Under the pieces are notes generated by a model. The model was given only the letters and a program-made list of their open reading frames with translations. It had not been told where the DNA came from and did not search any database. Positions 55,848 through 64,000 of a stretch of DNA of 64,000 bases are shown one piece after another. Location of the stretch: positions 496,001 through 560,000 of the forward strand of contig NZ_MTQP01000068.1 of assembly GCF_001984175.1 (NCBI RefSeq), in the 5' to 3' direction. Each line of letters begins with the position of its first letter. The stretch's first letter is position 1. The stretch comes from Saccharothrix sp. ALI-22-I. GTDB taxonomy: Bacteria; Actinomycetota; Actinomycetes; Mycobacteriales; Pseudonocardiaceae. Made by a program: the position numbers and the translations under genes.

Positions 55848-56648
55848 ATGTCGGCCGTTGACCAGCGAGTGGGAACGGGGGCGAGCCGCGTTCGGCGGCT
55901 GCTCTCCCGCGCCCTGCTGGTCGTCGGCGGCACGGTGGTCGGCTCCGCCGCGGCCTGGGCGCTGTCCACGGCTCCGGCGTCCGCGCAGCCCTCGATCGAC
56001 CACGACGTGGTCACCGAGGTCGCGCAGGAGGCGTCCGAAAGCCGGTTGCAGGCCCCGTTGAACCCGGTCGGTCTGCCCCCGGTCGGCGAGGCCGTGCAAG
56101 ACCTCGACACCACCCTGCGCACCCAGCCGGTGCGCGAGCCCGGCCCGCCCGATCTCGGCCGGGTCGCGGAGGACATCCGCGGCGCCGTCGAGCACGTGGG
56201 CGGCTGGATCCAGCCGCGCCTGCCCGAACTGGTGCCCACCGACCTCGTCGTCGGCGGCACCGAGGAGCAGCGCGTCACCGAGACCACCCCGGCCGCCACC
56301 GCCGTGCCGGTTTCCGCCGGTACCCCGGTGGTGCAAGGGGTGTTCGACACGTTCAGCCGGACGTGGCTGGAAGCTTCCCAGCAGCCGATCACCGAGCTGC
56401 CGGGCGACACCGGGTCGTCCCTGCCGGGCGACCCGTCCGGACTGCCGTTGATGCCGTTCGCGCCGCTCGGCGCGCCGGTCCAATGCTCCTGCGGTGGCGA
56501 CGGTTCCGGTTCCTCCGGCGGCGGCAGCGGCCCGTTCTCGGCCGTCTCCGCCGACCGCATCGACTCCGCGGTGGCCCGGGCTCTGTTCCCCGCCACCGAG
56601 CGGAACGTCGTGATGCCGGGCAAGCAGCCCGGTATCACCCCCGACTGA
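55848..56648 (+). CDS. Secreted hypothetical protein
   Basis: A 266-residue exported protein. Signal peptide VRRLLSRALLVVGGTVVGSAAAWALSTAPASA with likely cleavage after ASA. The mature part is Pro/Gly/Val-rich and low in aromatic residues, with a CSC pair in a glycine-serine stretch (QCSCGGDGSGSSGGGSG). No domain recognised. ATG 55848 follows GGAGG. It is followed by the giant repeat protein in the same direction, so the two may be functionally linked. Confidence 0.7.
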   Translation: MSAVDQRVGTGASRVRRLLSRALLVVGGTVVGSAAAWALSTAPASAQPSIDHDVVTEVAQEASESRLQAPLNPVGLPPVGEAVQDLDTTLRTQPVREPGPPDLGRVAEDIRGAVEHVGGWIQPRLPELVPTDLVVGGTEEQRVTETTPAATAVPVSAGTPVVQGVFDTFSRTWLEASQQPITELPGDTGSSLPGDPSGLPLMPFAPLGAPVQCSCGGDGSGSSGGGSGPFSAVSADRIDSAVARALFPATERNVVMPGKQPGITPD

Positions 56649-56763
56649 CCACAGCGCGCGGTCCGCGGCGGCTCTGAACGAGTCGACCCGGTAATCGACC
56701 GTGGCGCCGTTCGCGTGCGCTCCCACTCCGGTCGAGACGCCGCGCTTCCCACCCCCCTGATCC

Positions 56764-56807
56764 GGGTGGTCGTCATCTCCGACGCGGTCAGCCGCGTCCG
56801 ACCACCC
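56764..56807 (+). promoter_or_regulatory. Two-tier hairpin in the leader of the repeat-protein gene
   Basis: Outer stem GGGTGGTCG/CGACCACCC (9 bp) and inner stem GACGCGG/CCGCGTC with a TCAG loop, ending 38 bases before the ATG. It may be a terminator after the preceding gene or a leader structure regulating the large protein. Confidence 0.6.
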
Positions 56808-56845
56808 TTCACCTCCCGCAAGGGACACCGAAAGAAGGAGAACCC

Positions 56846-59800
56846 ATGCAAACCTGGGCCAAGCGCGGTCTCCAGACCGCACTTGTCACGGGTGGTTTGC
56901 TGATGCTCGGTACGGGCATCGCTTCAGCCCAGGAGAACGTCAACCCGGACTCGCCGCCGAACCCGCTCGACGCGAAGGTGCGCGTTCCGGTCGACGTCGA
57001 CCACAACAACCTGGGCACCCCGGCGGGCAACCGCGACCTGCCGTCCTTCCACCGCGAAGTCGGCACGCCGAGCCTGTCCAGCACGCCCGCCGGCCGCATC
57101 GCGGCTCCGGCGAACCCGCTCGTCCACAGTGCGCAGGGGCAGCTCAAGGTGGTCGACACCACCGGTGCGACCCGCGGCAACTCCGCCGACGCCGACGTCG
57201 TCATGCCCGTCAACGCCTGCGGCAACGCGTTCGCGGTCGGCGGCGACGCCTACAGCGAGGGCAGCTGCGTCAAGTCGGTCGACAGCACCGATGACGTCAG
57301 GACCACCGGCTCGTACGGCCAGCTCGCGGGCAACGTCGCCCACGGTGGCATGGCGATCTCACCCCAGTTCAGCGGCAACGCGTTCGCGGTCGGTGCCAAC
57401 GCCGAGTCCCGCAGCGCCTCCGCCCAGCAGGCCACCGCCGGCGGTGACATCCAGACCTCCGGCCGGGACGGCTCGCTGTCGGGCAACATCGCCGCGGTGC
57501 AGGGCGCCGTGCCGGTCCAGGTGACCAACAACGCCGTCGCCGCCGGCGGCAACTCGCACAGCAGGTCGTCGGCGTCGAACGACGCCGACGCGACCGGCTC
57601 GCTGCGCACCGACGGCACCAACAGCACCGGCGGCGGCAACGTCGTCGGCGTGCCGCTGGCACCGGTCGTCGCGGTCAGCGGCAACGGGATCGGCGCGGTC
57701 GGGAACGCGGAGGCGGCCACCGAGAACCGGGCGTCCGCCGACGCGGGCGAGACCCACCCCGACCGGTACGGCACCCAGATGTGGGCGATGACGTCGGGCG
57801 ACGACGGCACGCTCGCGGGCAACGTGGTCCAGCCCGCGATGGCCGGCCCCGTGTCGACGGGCGACAACGCCGTCGCCGGCGTCGGCAGCTCGCACCTCGC
57901 CAACTCGGAGCACAACGACGCCCAGGCCGGCGGCAACAGCGCGACCTCCGGTCAGGACGCCGTGCTGTCGGGCAACTTCGCCGACGCGCCCGTGGCACTG
58001 CCGGTCTCCGGCGCGGGCAATGCGGTGTCGGGCGTGGGCATCACCTCGGCCAGGCACTCGAACGAGGCCAACGCCTCCGCGGGTGGCCACACGTTCACCA
58101 ACGGCGACCGCTCGGTGCTGTCGGCGAACTCGGCCAACCTCCCCCCGGCGGGCGCGGCCGACCTGTGCGGCAACGGCGTCACCGCCGGCGGCATCGCCAC
58201 CGGTGGGTGCGAGAACGACGTCACCGCGGACGCCGGCGGCTACAACGGCACCACCGGCAACGACGCGGTCGGCTCCGGCAACGTCGGCCAGATCCCGGTG
58301 GGCCTGCCCGCCGAGGCGTTCGGCAACGGCGTCGGCGCGGCGGGCACCCCGTCCGGCCGGGCCACCGAGGACAAGACCGTCCGCTCCGGTGAAGTCGCGA
58401 CCAGCATCGACGACAACGGCACCGCGTCCAGCAACGTCGTCTCCGCACCGACCGCCCTCGGCGGCCAGGTGTTCGGCAACTCGGGTGGCGCGGTCGCCAA
58501 CCCGTCCTCCAAGACCGACAGCGACACCAAGATCAACCTGGCCAACCCGCCGATGGCCAACGGCAAGCACGGGTCCGCGTCGGGCAACATCGTGCACATC
58601 CCCACCTCGAACCCGGCGCAGGTGTTCGGCGACTCGGTCGTCGGCGTCGGCAACGGCTCGTCCGACACGACCAACTCGCTGGAGTCCCGTTCGGGCGGCT
58701 CGGCTGTCACCACCGGCGACGAGGGCTCGCTCTCGGGCAACGTGCTGTCGGTGCCCCAGACGTCGTCGCCGCAGGTGTTCGGCAGCGCGGTCGGCGCGGG
58801 CGGCAACGCCGAGTCGAAGAGCCGCAACGAGTTCGGCTCGTACTCCGGCGGTGACGTCTACACCTCCGGTGACGACGCCTCGGGGTCCGGCAACGGCATC
58901 GGCACGCAGTCGTCCGTTCCGCTCCAGGTGTTCGGCGACTCGGTCGCCGTCGCCGGCACCGGCGACTCGCGGACCGGCAACAGGTCCGACCTGGTCGCCG
59001 GCGGCGAGCACATGACGTCGGCCGACGACGCCTCGTGGTCCGGCAACCTGCTCACCGCACCGGCCGGCGTCGAGCCGTCCGCGCACGGCGACTCCATCAG
59101 CGGCGCGGGTATCGCGGGCACCACGACCAGTAACAAGTCGGACAGCCAGTCCGGTGGCAAGACCACCACATCCGGTAACGGCGCGGTCACCGCGTACGAT
59201 TTCGAGGCACCGACCGAGGCCCCCACCCGCGTGTTCGGCGTGCCGGTGGAGGTACTCGGTACCGCGACCACCGACACGAAGGACCGCGACCGGCTGCTGA
59301 CCGGTGAGGACACCGGGAAGGACAAGGAGGCCGTCGAGGCGACCCGGGGCATCCAGCTCCCGATGGGCGTCGACAGCCTGATGGGCGCCACCGAGCTGCC
59401 CAACCTGGACACCCTGCGCCAGTTGCCGGAGTCCAGGTCGCCGATCGGCTCGCCGAGCCTGTCCGAGGCGTCGGAGGTCTCCGACGAGGTCCTGGCCGCC
59501 ATGCCGCGCGAGCGTTCGTTCGCCGGCACGCTGCCGCTGTTCGGCAACCTCGACCTCGTCCCGAACGCGCAGAACGTGCCGACGCTGAACGGTCTGCCGC
59601 TGGGTGCCCCCGCGCAGGGCCGCAGCCTGCCGACGCTGCCCGTCGCGGCCCCGGCCGCGCTGCCGTTCGTCGTGCCCGCGCCCGGCCTGGCGCAGCCCCG
59701 GACCGCCGTCCCGTCGGTGCCCCCGGCTTCGCTGAGCGGCCTCGACATCAACCCGATGAACGGCGTCGTCGACGCGCCGACCGCGCCCGTGCATCAGCGC

Positions 59801-59881
59801 ACCGCTCCCGCGCTGGCCGGCCTGGACGCCCGCACCCTGTTCGGCTCGCTGGAAAACACCATGCAGCTGCCGCGCATCTGA
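56846..59881 (+). CDS. Giant chaplin-like repeat protein (secreted)
   Basis: A 1011-residue protein with a signal peptide (1-28, ending GIASA), a linker (29-114) and thirteen consecutive repeats of 51 residues (115-787; the fourth has ten extra residues), plus a partial one. The repeat consensus is close to the chaplin domain: IPV.VPVQVFGNAV.VGGNA....N......GGD..TSGDDGSLSGNVV. Two repeats keep a chaplin-like cysteine pair (CGNAFAVGGDAYSEGSC, CGNGVTAGGIATGGC). The tail (about 812-1011) is Pro/Leu-rich and has no LPXTG or membrane helix. Chaplins are amyloid-forming surface proteins of aerial hyphae, so this is probably a polymeric surface or sheath protein. ATG 56846 follows AAGGAG. Confidence 0.85.
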   Translation: MQTWAKRGLQTALVTGGLLMLGTGIASAQENVNPDSPPNPLDAKVRVPVDVDHNNLGTPAGNRDLPSFHREVGTPSLSSTPAGRIAAPANPLVHSAQGQLKVVDTTGATRGNSADADVVMPVNACGNAFAVGGDAYSEGSCVKSVDSTDDVRTTGSYGQLAGNVAHGGMAISPQFSGNAFAVGANAESRSASAQQATAGGDIQTSGRDGSLSGNIAAVQGAVPVQVTNNAVAAGGNSHSRSSASNDADATGSLRTDGTNSTGGGNVVGVPLAPVVAVSGNGIGAVGNAEAATENRASADAGETHPDRYGTQMWAMTSGDDGTLAGNVVQPAMAGPVSTGDNAVAGVGSSHLANSEHNDAQAGGNSATSGQDAVLSGNFADAPVALPVSGAGNAVSGVGITSARHSNEANASAGGHTFTNGDRSVLSANSANLPPAGAADLCGNGVTAGGIATGGCENDVTADAGGYNGTTGNDAVGSGNVGQIPVGLPAEAFGNGVGAAGTPSGRATEDKTVRSGEVATSIDDNGTASSNVVSAPTALGGQVFGNSGGAVANPSSKTDSDTKINLANPPMANGKHGSASGNIVHIPTSNPAQVFGDSVVGVGNGSSDTTNSLESRSGGSAVTTGDEGSLSGNVLSVPQTSSPQVFGSAVGAGGNAESKSRNEFGSYSGGDVYTSGDDASGSGNGIGTQSSVPLQVFGDSVAVAGTGDSRTGNRSDLVAGGEHMTSADDASWSGNLLTAPAGVEPSAHGDSISGAGIAGTTTSNKSDSQSGGKTTTSGNGAVTAYDFEAPTEAPTRVFGVPVEVLGTATTDTKDRDRLLTGEDTGKDKEAVEATRGIQLPMGVDSLMGATELPNLDTLRQLPESRSPIGSPSLSEASEVSDEVLAAMPRERSFAGTLPLFGNLDLVPNAQNVPTLNGLPLGAPAQGRSLPTLPVAAPAALPFVVPAPGLAQPRTAVPSVPPASLSGLDINPMNGVVDAPTAPVHQRTAPALAGLDARTLFGSLENTMQLPRI
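57188..59206 (+). repeat. Thirteen 51-residue (about 153-bp) tandem repeats
   Basis: Repeat starts fall at residues 115, 166, 217, 268, 329, 380, 431, 482, 533, 584, 635, 686 and 737. Their lengths are exactly 51 residues except unit 4 (61). Nucleotide identity among units is moderate, so the array is old rather than newly expanded. Confidence 0.8.
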
Positions 59882-59899
59882 TCCACCCCCCTCCCGCGA

Positions 59900-59932
59900 C
59901 TGGGCCCCTGGCACTCCGTGCCAGGGGCCCAG
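59900..59932. terminator. Terminator between repeat protein and GGDEF-like gene
   Basis: A perfect 14-bp stem (CTGGGCCCCTGGCA / TGCCAGGGGCCCAG) with a CTCCG loop between convergent genes. Confidence 0.85.
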
Positions 59933-59950
59933 CCCTGTGTCCGGGGTGCG

Positions 59951-60733
59951 TTACCCGCGCAGGCGTTCCTCCACGTTCGCGATCACCGAGTGCAGCGGCA
60001 CTTCACCGTCGCTGGTCACCCAGCACACCCGCACCCCCGGCCGAACGCGCTCGCCACCGAGCCGCACCGACTGCCCGGCCAGCTCACGCACCCGTTCCGC
60101 GACCGCTTCACCGTTGCCGTTCGCGTGTTCCGCGACCACGGCGAACGAGTCGCCGCCGTACCGCGCCACCGTGTAGTCCGCCCGTAAACCCTGCCGCAGG
60201 CGCCGGGCCAGCACGGTGAGCAGCTCGTCTCCGCGCCTGAAGCCGTGCGCCGCGTTCACCGAGGCCATCCGGTGCACGTCCGCCAGCACCAGCGACGCCA
60301 ACGTGCCCTGGGTCCGGGCCCGGATCAACGCCTGGTCCAGCCGGTCGAGCAGCAGCGCCCGGCCGGGCAGCCCGGTCAGCGCGTCGAGCAGGCCGGCGCT
60401 GTGCGGCACGTCCGACTGCACCGGTCTCAGCAGCACCAACACCTGCGCCCGCATGACGATCGGGTAGTACTCGGCCCACAGCTGGGCGTGCGGCAGGACC
60501 ATCGGGAACGTCAGCGGAGATCCGGTGCGCAGCACCTGCGCGGCCAGATCGGCGCGGCTGGGCAGCGGCGCCCCGGAGTCGTCGCAGGCGGGGGCGTCAC
60601 CGAGTAACGACGACGCCATCGGGTTCGCCGCGAGCACCACACCGTTCTCGTCCTGGAGCAGCACCCCGACCGGTAGTTCCGAGACGAACTCGTCCCACAC
60701 CGCACGGGAAGCCGTGATCTGCACGGTACTCAT
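59951..60733 (-). CDS. PAS-like and degenerate GGDEF domain protein
   Basis: A 260-residue soluble protein. Residues about 8-85 look like a PAS fold (ELPVGVLLQDENGVVLAANPMASSLLG) and about 110-255 are a GGDEF domain (LTGLPGRALLLDRLDQALIRA). The active-site motif is YGGDSF instead of GGDEF/GGEEF, so cyclase activity is doubtful; it could act as a c-di-GMP or GTP sensor. ATG 60733. Confidence 0.85.
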   Translation of the reverse strand: MSTVQITASRAVWDEFVSELPVGVLLQDENGVVLAANPMASSLLGDAPACDDSGAPLPSRADLAAQVLRTGSPLTFPMVLPHAQLWAEYYPIVMRAQVLVLLRPVQSDVPHSAGLLDALTGLPGRALLLDRLDQALIRARTQGTLASLVLADVHRMASVNAAHGFRRGDELLTVLARRLRQGLRADYTVARYGGDSFAVVAEHANGNGEAVAERVRELAGQSVRLGGERVRPGVRVCWVTSDGEVPLHSVIANVEERLRG

Positions 60734-60800
60734 AGGACTCGTGCCTTCCGCCGAGCGCAGTGCCTGTCCGTGAAGAGCCTCCCCGCGGGTAGCGGGCATT

Positions 60801-61688
60801 TCAATAGGCCCGACGCCACCCGGTCCGGTGATCTTTGGACATCGGCGTAACGCCCAGCCGCTCAAGCATCCCGGCGAAGTCCCCCTCGGACACGATCGGC
60901 ACCCGGTACGCCCGCGCCCGTTGCGCCTTGCTCGACAGCGTGAACGGGTCGGCGGCGACGAGCACGCGGGTCGCCTTGGTCACGTACCCCTGGCTGACCA
61001 GCCCGGACGAGAGGGCCCGGTCGATCCACACCTCACGCGGCGAGTCCATCTGACCGGTGAACACCACCCGGTCGCCCCGCACCAACGTCACCAACTCCGG
61101 CCGCCGCGACACCTGCGCGGCCGCCGCCCCGCGCCGCACCTCGGCCACGTCCCCGCCCAGGAACAGCTGCGGCACCGGCTCGGCCTCCGGCGCGCCGAAC
61201 CCGAGGTAGTGGGCGAACAACCGGGCCGTGGCGCGGGCGTCGTACAACGCGGAGTGCGCCGATTCGAGCACCACCCCGGCCGCCTCGCAGCAGGCGGCCA
61301 GCGACCGCCCGGACCGGTTCGGCAGGTACCGGTCAGCGAGCCGCATCGTGCACAGCCCGGTCACCGGCAGGTCGACGCCGATGCGGCCGAACTCGGCGAT
61401 CAGGAACCGGGCGTCGAACGACAGGTTGTGCGCGACGACCACCCGTCCGGCCAGGCGGGACGCCAATGCACCGGCGGCCTGCGCGAACGTCGGCGCGTGC
61501 CACACGTCGGCGGCGCGGATGCGGTGCACGTGCTGCGGCCCGAGGTCACGTCCGGGGTTGAGCAGGGTGCACCACTCGTCGGTCACCCGACCCGCGGAGT
61601 CCAGCCCGACCACGGCCACTTCGACGACCCGGTCCGAACCGCGTGCGGCGAACCCGGTCGTCTCCACGTCGACCACCGCGTACCCCAT
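60801..61688 (-). CDS. DnaQ-like DEDDh exonuclease with BRCT domain
   Basis: A 295-residue protein. An N-terminal DEDDh exonuclease (DVETTG at 7-12; HNLSFDARFL; SAHSALYDARAT) is followed by a C-terminal BRCT domain (GDRVVFTGQMDSPREVWIDRALSSGLVSQGYVTKATRVLVAADP, about 205-285). Homologs are annotated as PolIII epsilon-like and probably act in proofreading or repair. ATG 61688. Confidence 0.92.
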   Translation of the reverse strand: MGYAVVDVETTGFAARGSDRVVEVAVVGLDSAGRVTDEWCTLLNPGRDLGPQHVHRIRAADVWHAPTFAQAAGALASRLAGRVVVAHNLSFDARFLIAEFGRIGVDLPVTGLCTMRLADRYLPNRSGRSLAACCEAAGVVLESAHSALYDARATARLFAHYLGFGAPEAEPVPQLFLGGDVAEVRRGAAAAQVSRRPELVTLVRGDRVVFTGQMDSPREVWIDRALSSGLVSQGYVTKATRVLVAADPFTLSSKAQRARAYRVPIVSEGDFAGMLERLGVTPMSKDHRTGWRRAY

Positions 61689-61713
61689 GATCGGCGAACC
61701 CTACCGATCATGG

Positions 61714-62271
61714 TCACCCGCTCAACGCGCGGAGCACGAGATCCACCACCGCGTCGACGAAGTCCCCGGTCAACGGAGCCGTCCGCAACAACCACCGCTG
61801 GTAAACCGGCCCCAACAACAACTCCGCCGCCGCCGACACGTCGACATCGGCCCGCACTTGCCCCACCCGCTGAGCCGACCGCAACCGCTCCTCCAACACC
61901 ACGCGGCGCGGCATCAGCAGCAACGTCACCAGATCCGTGCGCGCCTCGTGCACCAACACCCGGCACACCTGGTCGAACCGCCGCTCGGCCAACTCCTCCA
62001 CCGCGATCCGCAACTCGCGCTTGAGGTCGGCCGCCAGATCCCCGGTCGGCAACGCGTCCCGCTCAGCCGGCCCGAGCTCCACGAACGCGTCGAACAACAA
62101 CGGCCCCTTGGACGGCCACCACCGGTAGATCGTCTGCTTGCCCACGCCCGCCCGAGCCGCCACCGCCTCGATGGTCAACCTCGTGTAGCCGAGCGCCTCG
62201 ACCAACTCCAACGCGGCAACGAGGATCGCCCGCCTCGAACGGTCGCTGCGCCGCGCCGCGTCGGGTGGCAT
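61714..62271 (-). CDS. TetR-family regulator
   Basis: A 185-residue TetR protein with HTH LTIEAVAARAGVGKQTIYRWWPSKGPLLFDAF and a TetR_C ligand domain. Upstream on the same strand is a fragment of a zinc-type oxidoreductase, the kind of gene such regulators often control. Confidence 0.92.
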   Translation of the reverse strand: MPPDAARRSDRSRRAILVAALELVEALGYTRLTIEAVAARAGVGKQTIYRWWPSKGPLLFDAFVELGPAERDALPTGDLAADLKRELRIAVEELAERRFDQVCRVLVHEARTDLVTLLLMPRRVVLEERLRSAQRVGQVRADVDVSAAAELLLGPVYQRWLLRTAPLTGDFVDAVVDLVLRALSG

Positions 62272-62558
62272 CTCTTGATCGTATGCGCACTACTGCGGTG
62301 CGGGAACGACCCATAACAGGACAAACCGCCCGACCGGCAACCGAACCGATCCACGACTCCCCAGTGGGCTCAGTCGATCTCCAGTACGGCTTTGCCGTGC
62401 CGACGGCGGCCGACCCCGCCGGCCCACCGCCGCCCCGCAGTGTTGTTCCCCGCCACACAGGGCGCGTTAGCCGGCGGTGGCGACTCGATCCGGTCACGGC
62501 GGAGGGCCGTACTGTTTCGCGATCCACCGGCAGATCGCCTACACGACGTAGCCGTCGA
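62272..62558. other. Intergenic region with gene remnant
   Basis: This 287-base gap contains no intact gene; apart from the oxidoreductase remnant at 62370-62414 nothing was recognised. Confidence 0.5.
62370..62414 (-). pseudogene. C-terminal remnant of an MDR-family oxidoreductase
   Basis: The minus-strand frame ends VGRRRHGKAVLEID then stop. HGKAVLEID is the typical last nine residues of quinone-oxidoreductase-like (MDR) enzymes. Upstream sequence does not continue the family, so only a scar is left. Confidence 0.5.
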
Positions 62559-62969
62559 TCAGGTTTGCCGCTGGGTGATGTTGACCATCCAGGTGATCCC
62601 GAACCGGTCCACGAGCGCGCCGGCCTCGTCACCCCACGCCTGCTTCTCCAGAGGCATCGTCACGGTGCCGCCGGCGGACAACTTCTCAAAGTGGCCGCGG
62701 AGTTCGCTGTCGTCGCCGCCGAGGTAAACCGCAACATTGTCGCCCGGGTGGTGGGGCACCCCCTCCGGTACGTCCCAAGCCATCAGCGTGTATCCGTCCG
62801 GGGTGTCCAGCCGGGCGTGCATGACCTTGTCGGCGTTGGGCGAGTCCGGCGAGCCGAAATCCGCGACCGTGCCCATCTCCAACTTGCCGTCGAAAACCTC
62901 CTGGTAGAACTCCATCGCCTGCCGCGCGTTCCCGTTGTAACTGATGTACGGGTTGAGCCGAGACCCCAT
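62559..62969 (-). CDS. VOC-family protein (PhnB-like)
   Basis: A 136-residue vicinal-oxygen-chelate protein of the PhnB/3-demethylubiquinone-like group (RLNPYISYNGNARQAMEFYQEVFDGKLEM; MPLEKQAWGDEAGALVDRFGITWMVNI). Function unknown. It diverges from the WYL regulator, which is a common pairing. Confidence 0.9.
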   Translation of the reverse strand: MGSRLNPYISYNGNARQAMEFYQEVFDGKLEMGTVADFGSPDSPNADKVMHARLDTPDGYTLMAWDVPEGVPHHPGDNVAVYLGGDDSELRGHFEKLSAGGTVTMPLEKQAWGDEAGALVDRFGITWMVNITQRQT

Positions 62970-63094
62970 CCAATGCTCCTTCGTGTGAGTGAACAGCGAA
63001 CAGCCAGGACCGCCAGGGCTGTCTGAGGGTCACTCCATTGAGCCTCCCAACAAAACACGACATCCTGTGTCACGTATTCCTTTAAAGTTTTCGC

Positions 63095-64000
63095 ATGCGC
63101 GCCGACCGGTTGGTCTCACTGGTTCTGCTGCTGCGCCAGCGCGGTCGGCTGTCCGCGACCGCGCTGGCCCGCGAGCTGGATGTATCCACCCGCACCGTGC
63201 TGCGCGACATCGAGGCGCTGTCCGCAGCCGGCGTCCCGGTCTACGCCGAACGCGGCCGGCACGGCGGTTTCGCGTTGCTGCCCGGTTTCCGGACCGAGCT
63301 CACCGGCCTGAACCACGACGAGGCCCTTGCCCTGCTGGTCGCCGGATCACGGCGCGGCGCGCAGGCATTCGGCCTCGGCTCGGCGCTCGCTTCGGCCATG
63401 CTCAAGGTGGTCGACGCGCTACCCGAAAGCCATCGGGACACCGCGGCCGGCGTGGCCGAGCGATTGCTCATCGACCCTGAGACCGACCTCCTCTCGCGTC
63501 GGCAGGTCGCCGAGGAGGTACCCGACCCCATAGCGGCCGAGGTCCGGCGCGCGGTGTTCGCCGGGCACAAGCTGCGCATCCACTACGCGGCGGTGGACCA
63601 GACCCCGAAATGGCGCACGGTGGACCCGATCGGCCTGGTCACCGTGCGCGACCAGGGCTACTTGCTGGCCACGAGGTCCGGCGCGGACCGCACCTACCGG
63701 CTGTCCCGGATCCTGGCCGCCGAGGAACTCGCCGAACCCGCACAGCGACCAGACCGGGTCGATCTGGACCGGGCCTGGCAGGAACGCAGCACGCGGTTCC
63801 GGGCCGGCGGCGACCAAGTCACCGTGCTGGTACGAGTGGCCCCGGCGCGGCGGGAGGACCTGGTGAGCACCGCGCTGGCCGTCCTCGCCGAAGAAGCCGA
63901 CCCAGACGGCCGGCTGCGACTGGAGGTGACCTTCCAGGATTCACGACACGCCGAATGGGCACTGTGGCAGCTCAGCACGAACGCGGAAGCCCTGGCCCCG
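63095..64000 (+). CDS. YafY-type HTH-WYL transcriptional regulator (partial, runs off the window)
   Basis: Open from ATG 63095 to the window end (302 codons, no stop). An N-terminal HTH_11 domain (RLVSLVLLLRQRGRLSATALARELDVSTRTVLRDIEAL) and a WYL domain (about 150-230, HYAAVDQTPKWRTVDPIGLVTVRDQGYLLATRSGADRTYRLSRI) are followed by the start of a WCX-type C-terminal domain. A possible operator (ACAC-N7-TGTGT, about 63055-63071) lies upstream. It likely controls the divergent VOC gene. Confidence 0.92.
   Translation, partial: MRADRLVSLVLLLRQRGRLSATALARELDVSTRTVLRDIEALSAAGVPVYAERGRHGGFALLPGFRTELTGLNHDEALALLVAGSRRGAQAFGLGSALASAMLKVVDALPESHRDTAAGVAERLLIDPETDLLSRRQVAEEVPDPIAAEVRRAVFAGHKLRIHYAAVDQTPKWRTVDPIGLVTVRDQGYLLATRSGADRTYRLSRILAAEELAEPAQRPDRVDLDRAWQERSTRFRAGGDQVTVLVRVAPARREDLVSTALAVLAEEADPDGRLRLEVTFQDSRHAEWALWQLSTNAEALAP

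Noticed and set aside
57359-59914. An 851-codon minus-strand frame opposite the repeat protein
   Set aside because: It mirrors the plus-strand repeats; the plus frame has a signal peptide, a ribosome site and coherent 51-residue periodicity.

Overview
This high-GC window looks like the dnaA-distal side of the chromosome origin of an actinomycete, most likely Pseudonocardiales (Saccharothrix/Lentzea/Actinosynnema-like; this is an inference from gene order and protein style). The first 24.7 kb carry the origin-proximal order known from Mycobacterium and relatives: dnaA, rpmH-rnpA-yidD-yidC-khpB, rsmG-parA-parB, cwlM, trxA-trxB, sigM with its anti-sigma factor, the MurJ pseudokinase, murJ, a large membrane-anchored secreted protein (DUF6049) and a MutT4-like Nudix hydrolase, then cca. 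Four perfect parS sites lie between 6.2 and 7.6 kb. No rRNA, tRNA, CRISPR array, phage or transposase gene was seen. oriC proper (dnaA-dnaN gap) probably lies just left of base 1; only 49 bases of that gap are present.

Layout: 0-9.6 kb replication initiation, RNA processing, membrane insertion, and segregation (parABS). 9.6-18.6 kb Ddl-like ligase, aminotransferase, acetyltransferase, an ArsR-AHSA1 fusion regulator, CwlM, thioredoxin system, SigM module. 18.7-24.7 kb peptidoglycan flippase block. 25-36.5 kb cca, small LuxR protein, MFS, AlgH/YqgE, SdpI-like protein, leuS with a leucine-rich leader peptide and attenuator, TetR/MMPL pair. 36.5-47.4 kb beta-propeller, DUF2339 protein, ribokinase-like gene, ptsI under a DasR-type operator, LysR/methyltransferase pair, threonine catabolism (tdh-kbl). 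47.4-53.4 kb a GNAT toxin/DUF1778 antitoxin next to a decayed tetR, a LiaFSR-like three-gene module, a GGDEF protein and an AI-2E-family transporter. 53.4-59.9 kb an envelope locus: a beta-helix membrane protein, a secreted protein and a 1011-residue exported protein made of thirteen 51-residue chaplin-like repeats. 59.9-64 kb a degenerate GGDEF protein, a DnaQ-BRCT exonuclease, TetR, a VOC protein and a WYL regulator cut by the window end.

How the genes work together: much of the window serves cell-envelope growth and its control. YidC/YidD insert membrane proteins; MurJ and its pseudokinase export lipid II; CwlM is a known activator of precursor synthesis in mycobacteria; KhpB, SigM/anti-sigma and the LiaFSR-like module are regulators of envelope state; the chaplin-like giant protein is probably a surface polymer. 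Many genes appear to be transcribed as leaderless mRNAs (a TANNNT box five to eight bases before the start codon).

The most unusual items are the 13-repeat chaplin-like protein, the leuS leader/attenuator, a DasR site lying on the ptsI start codon, a 39-bp tandem repeat inside rnpA, a phosphatase-methyltransferase fusion, a pair of DnaA boxes in front of cca, and a 55-bp two-hairpin repeat in two convergent gene gaps.
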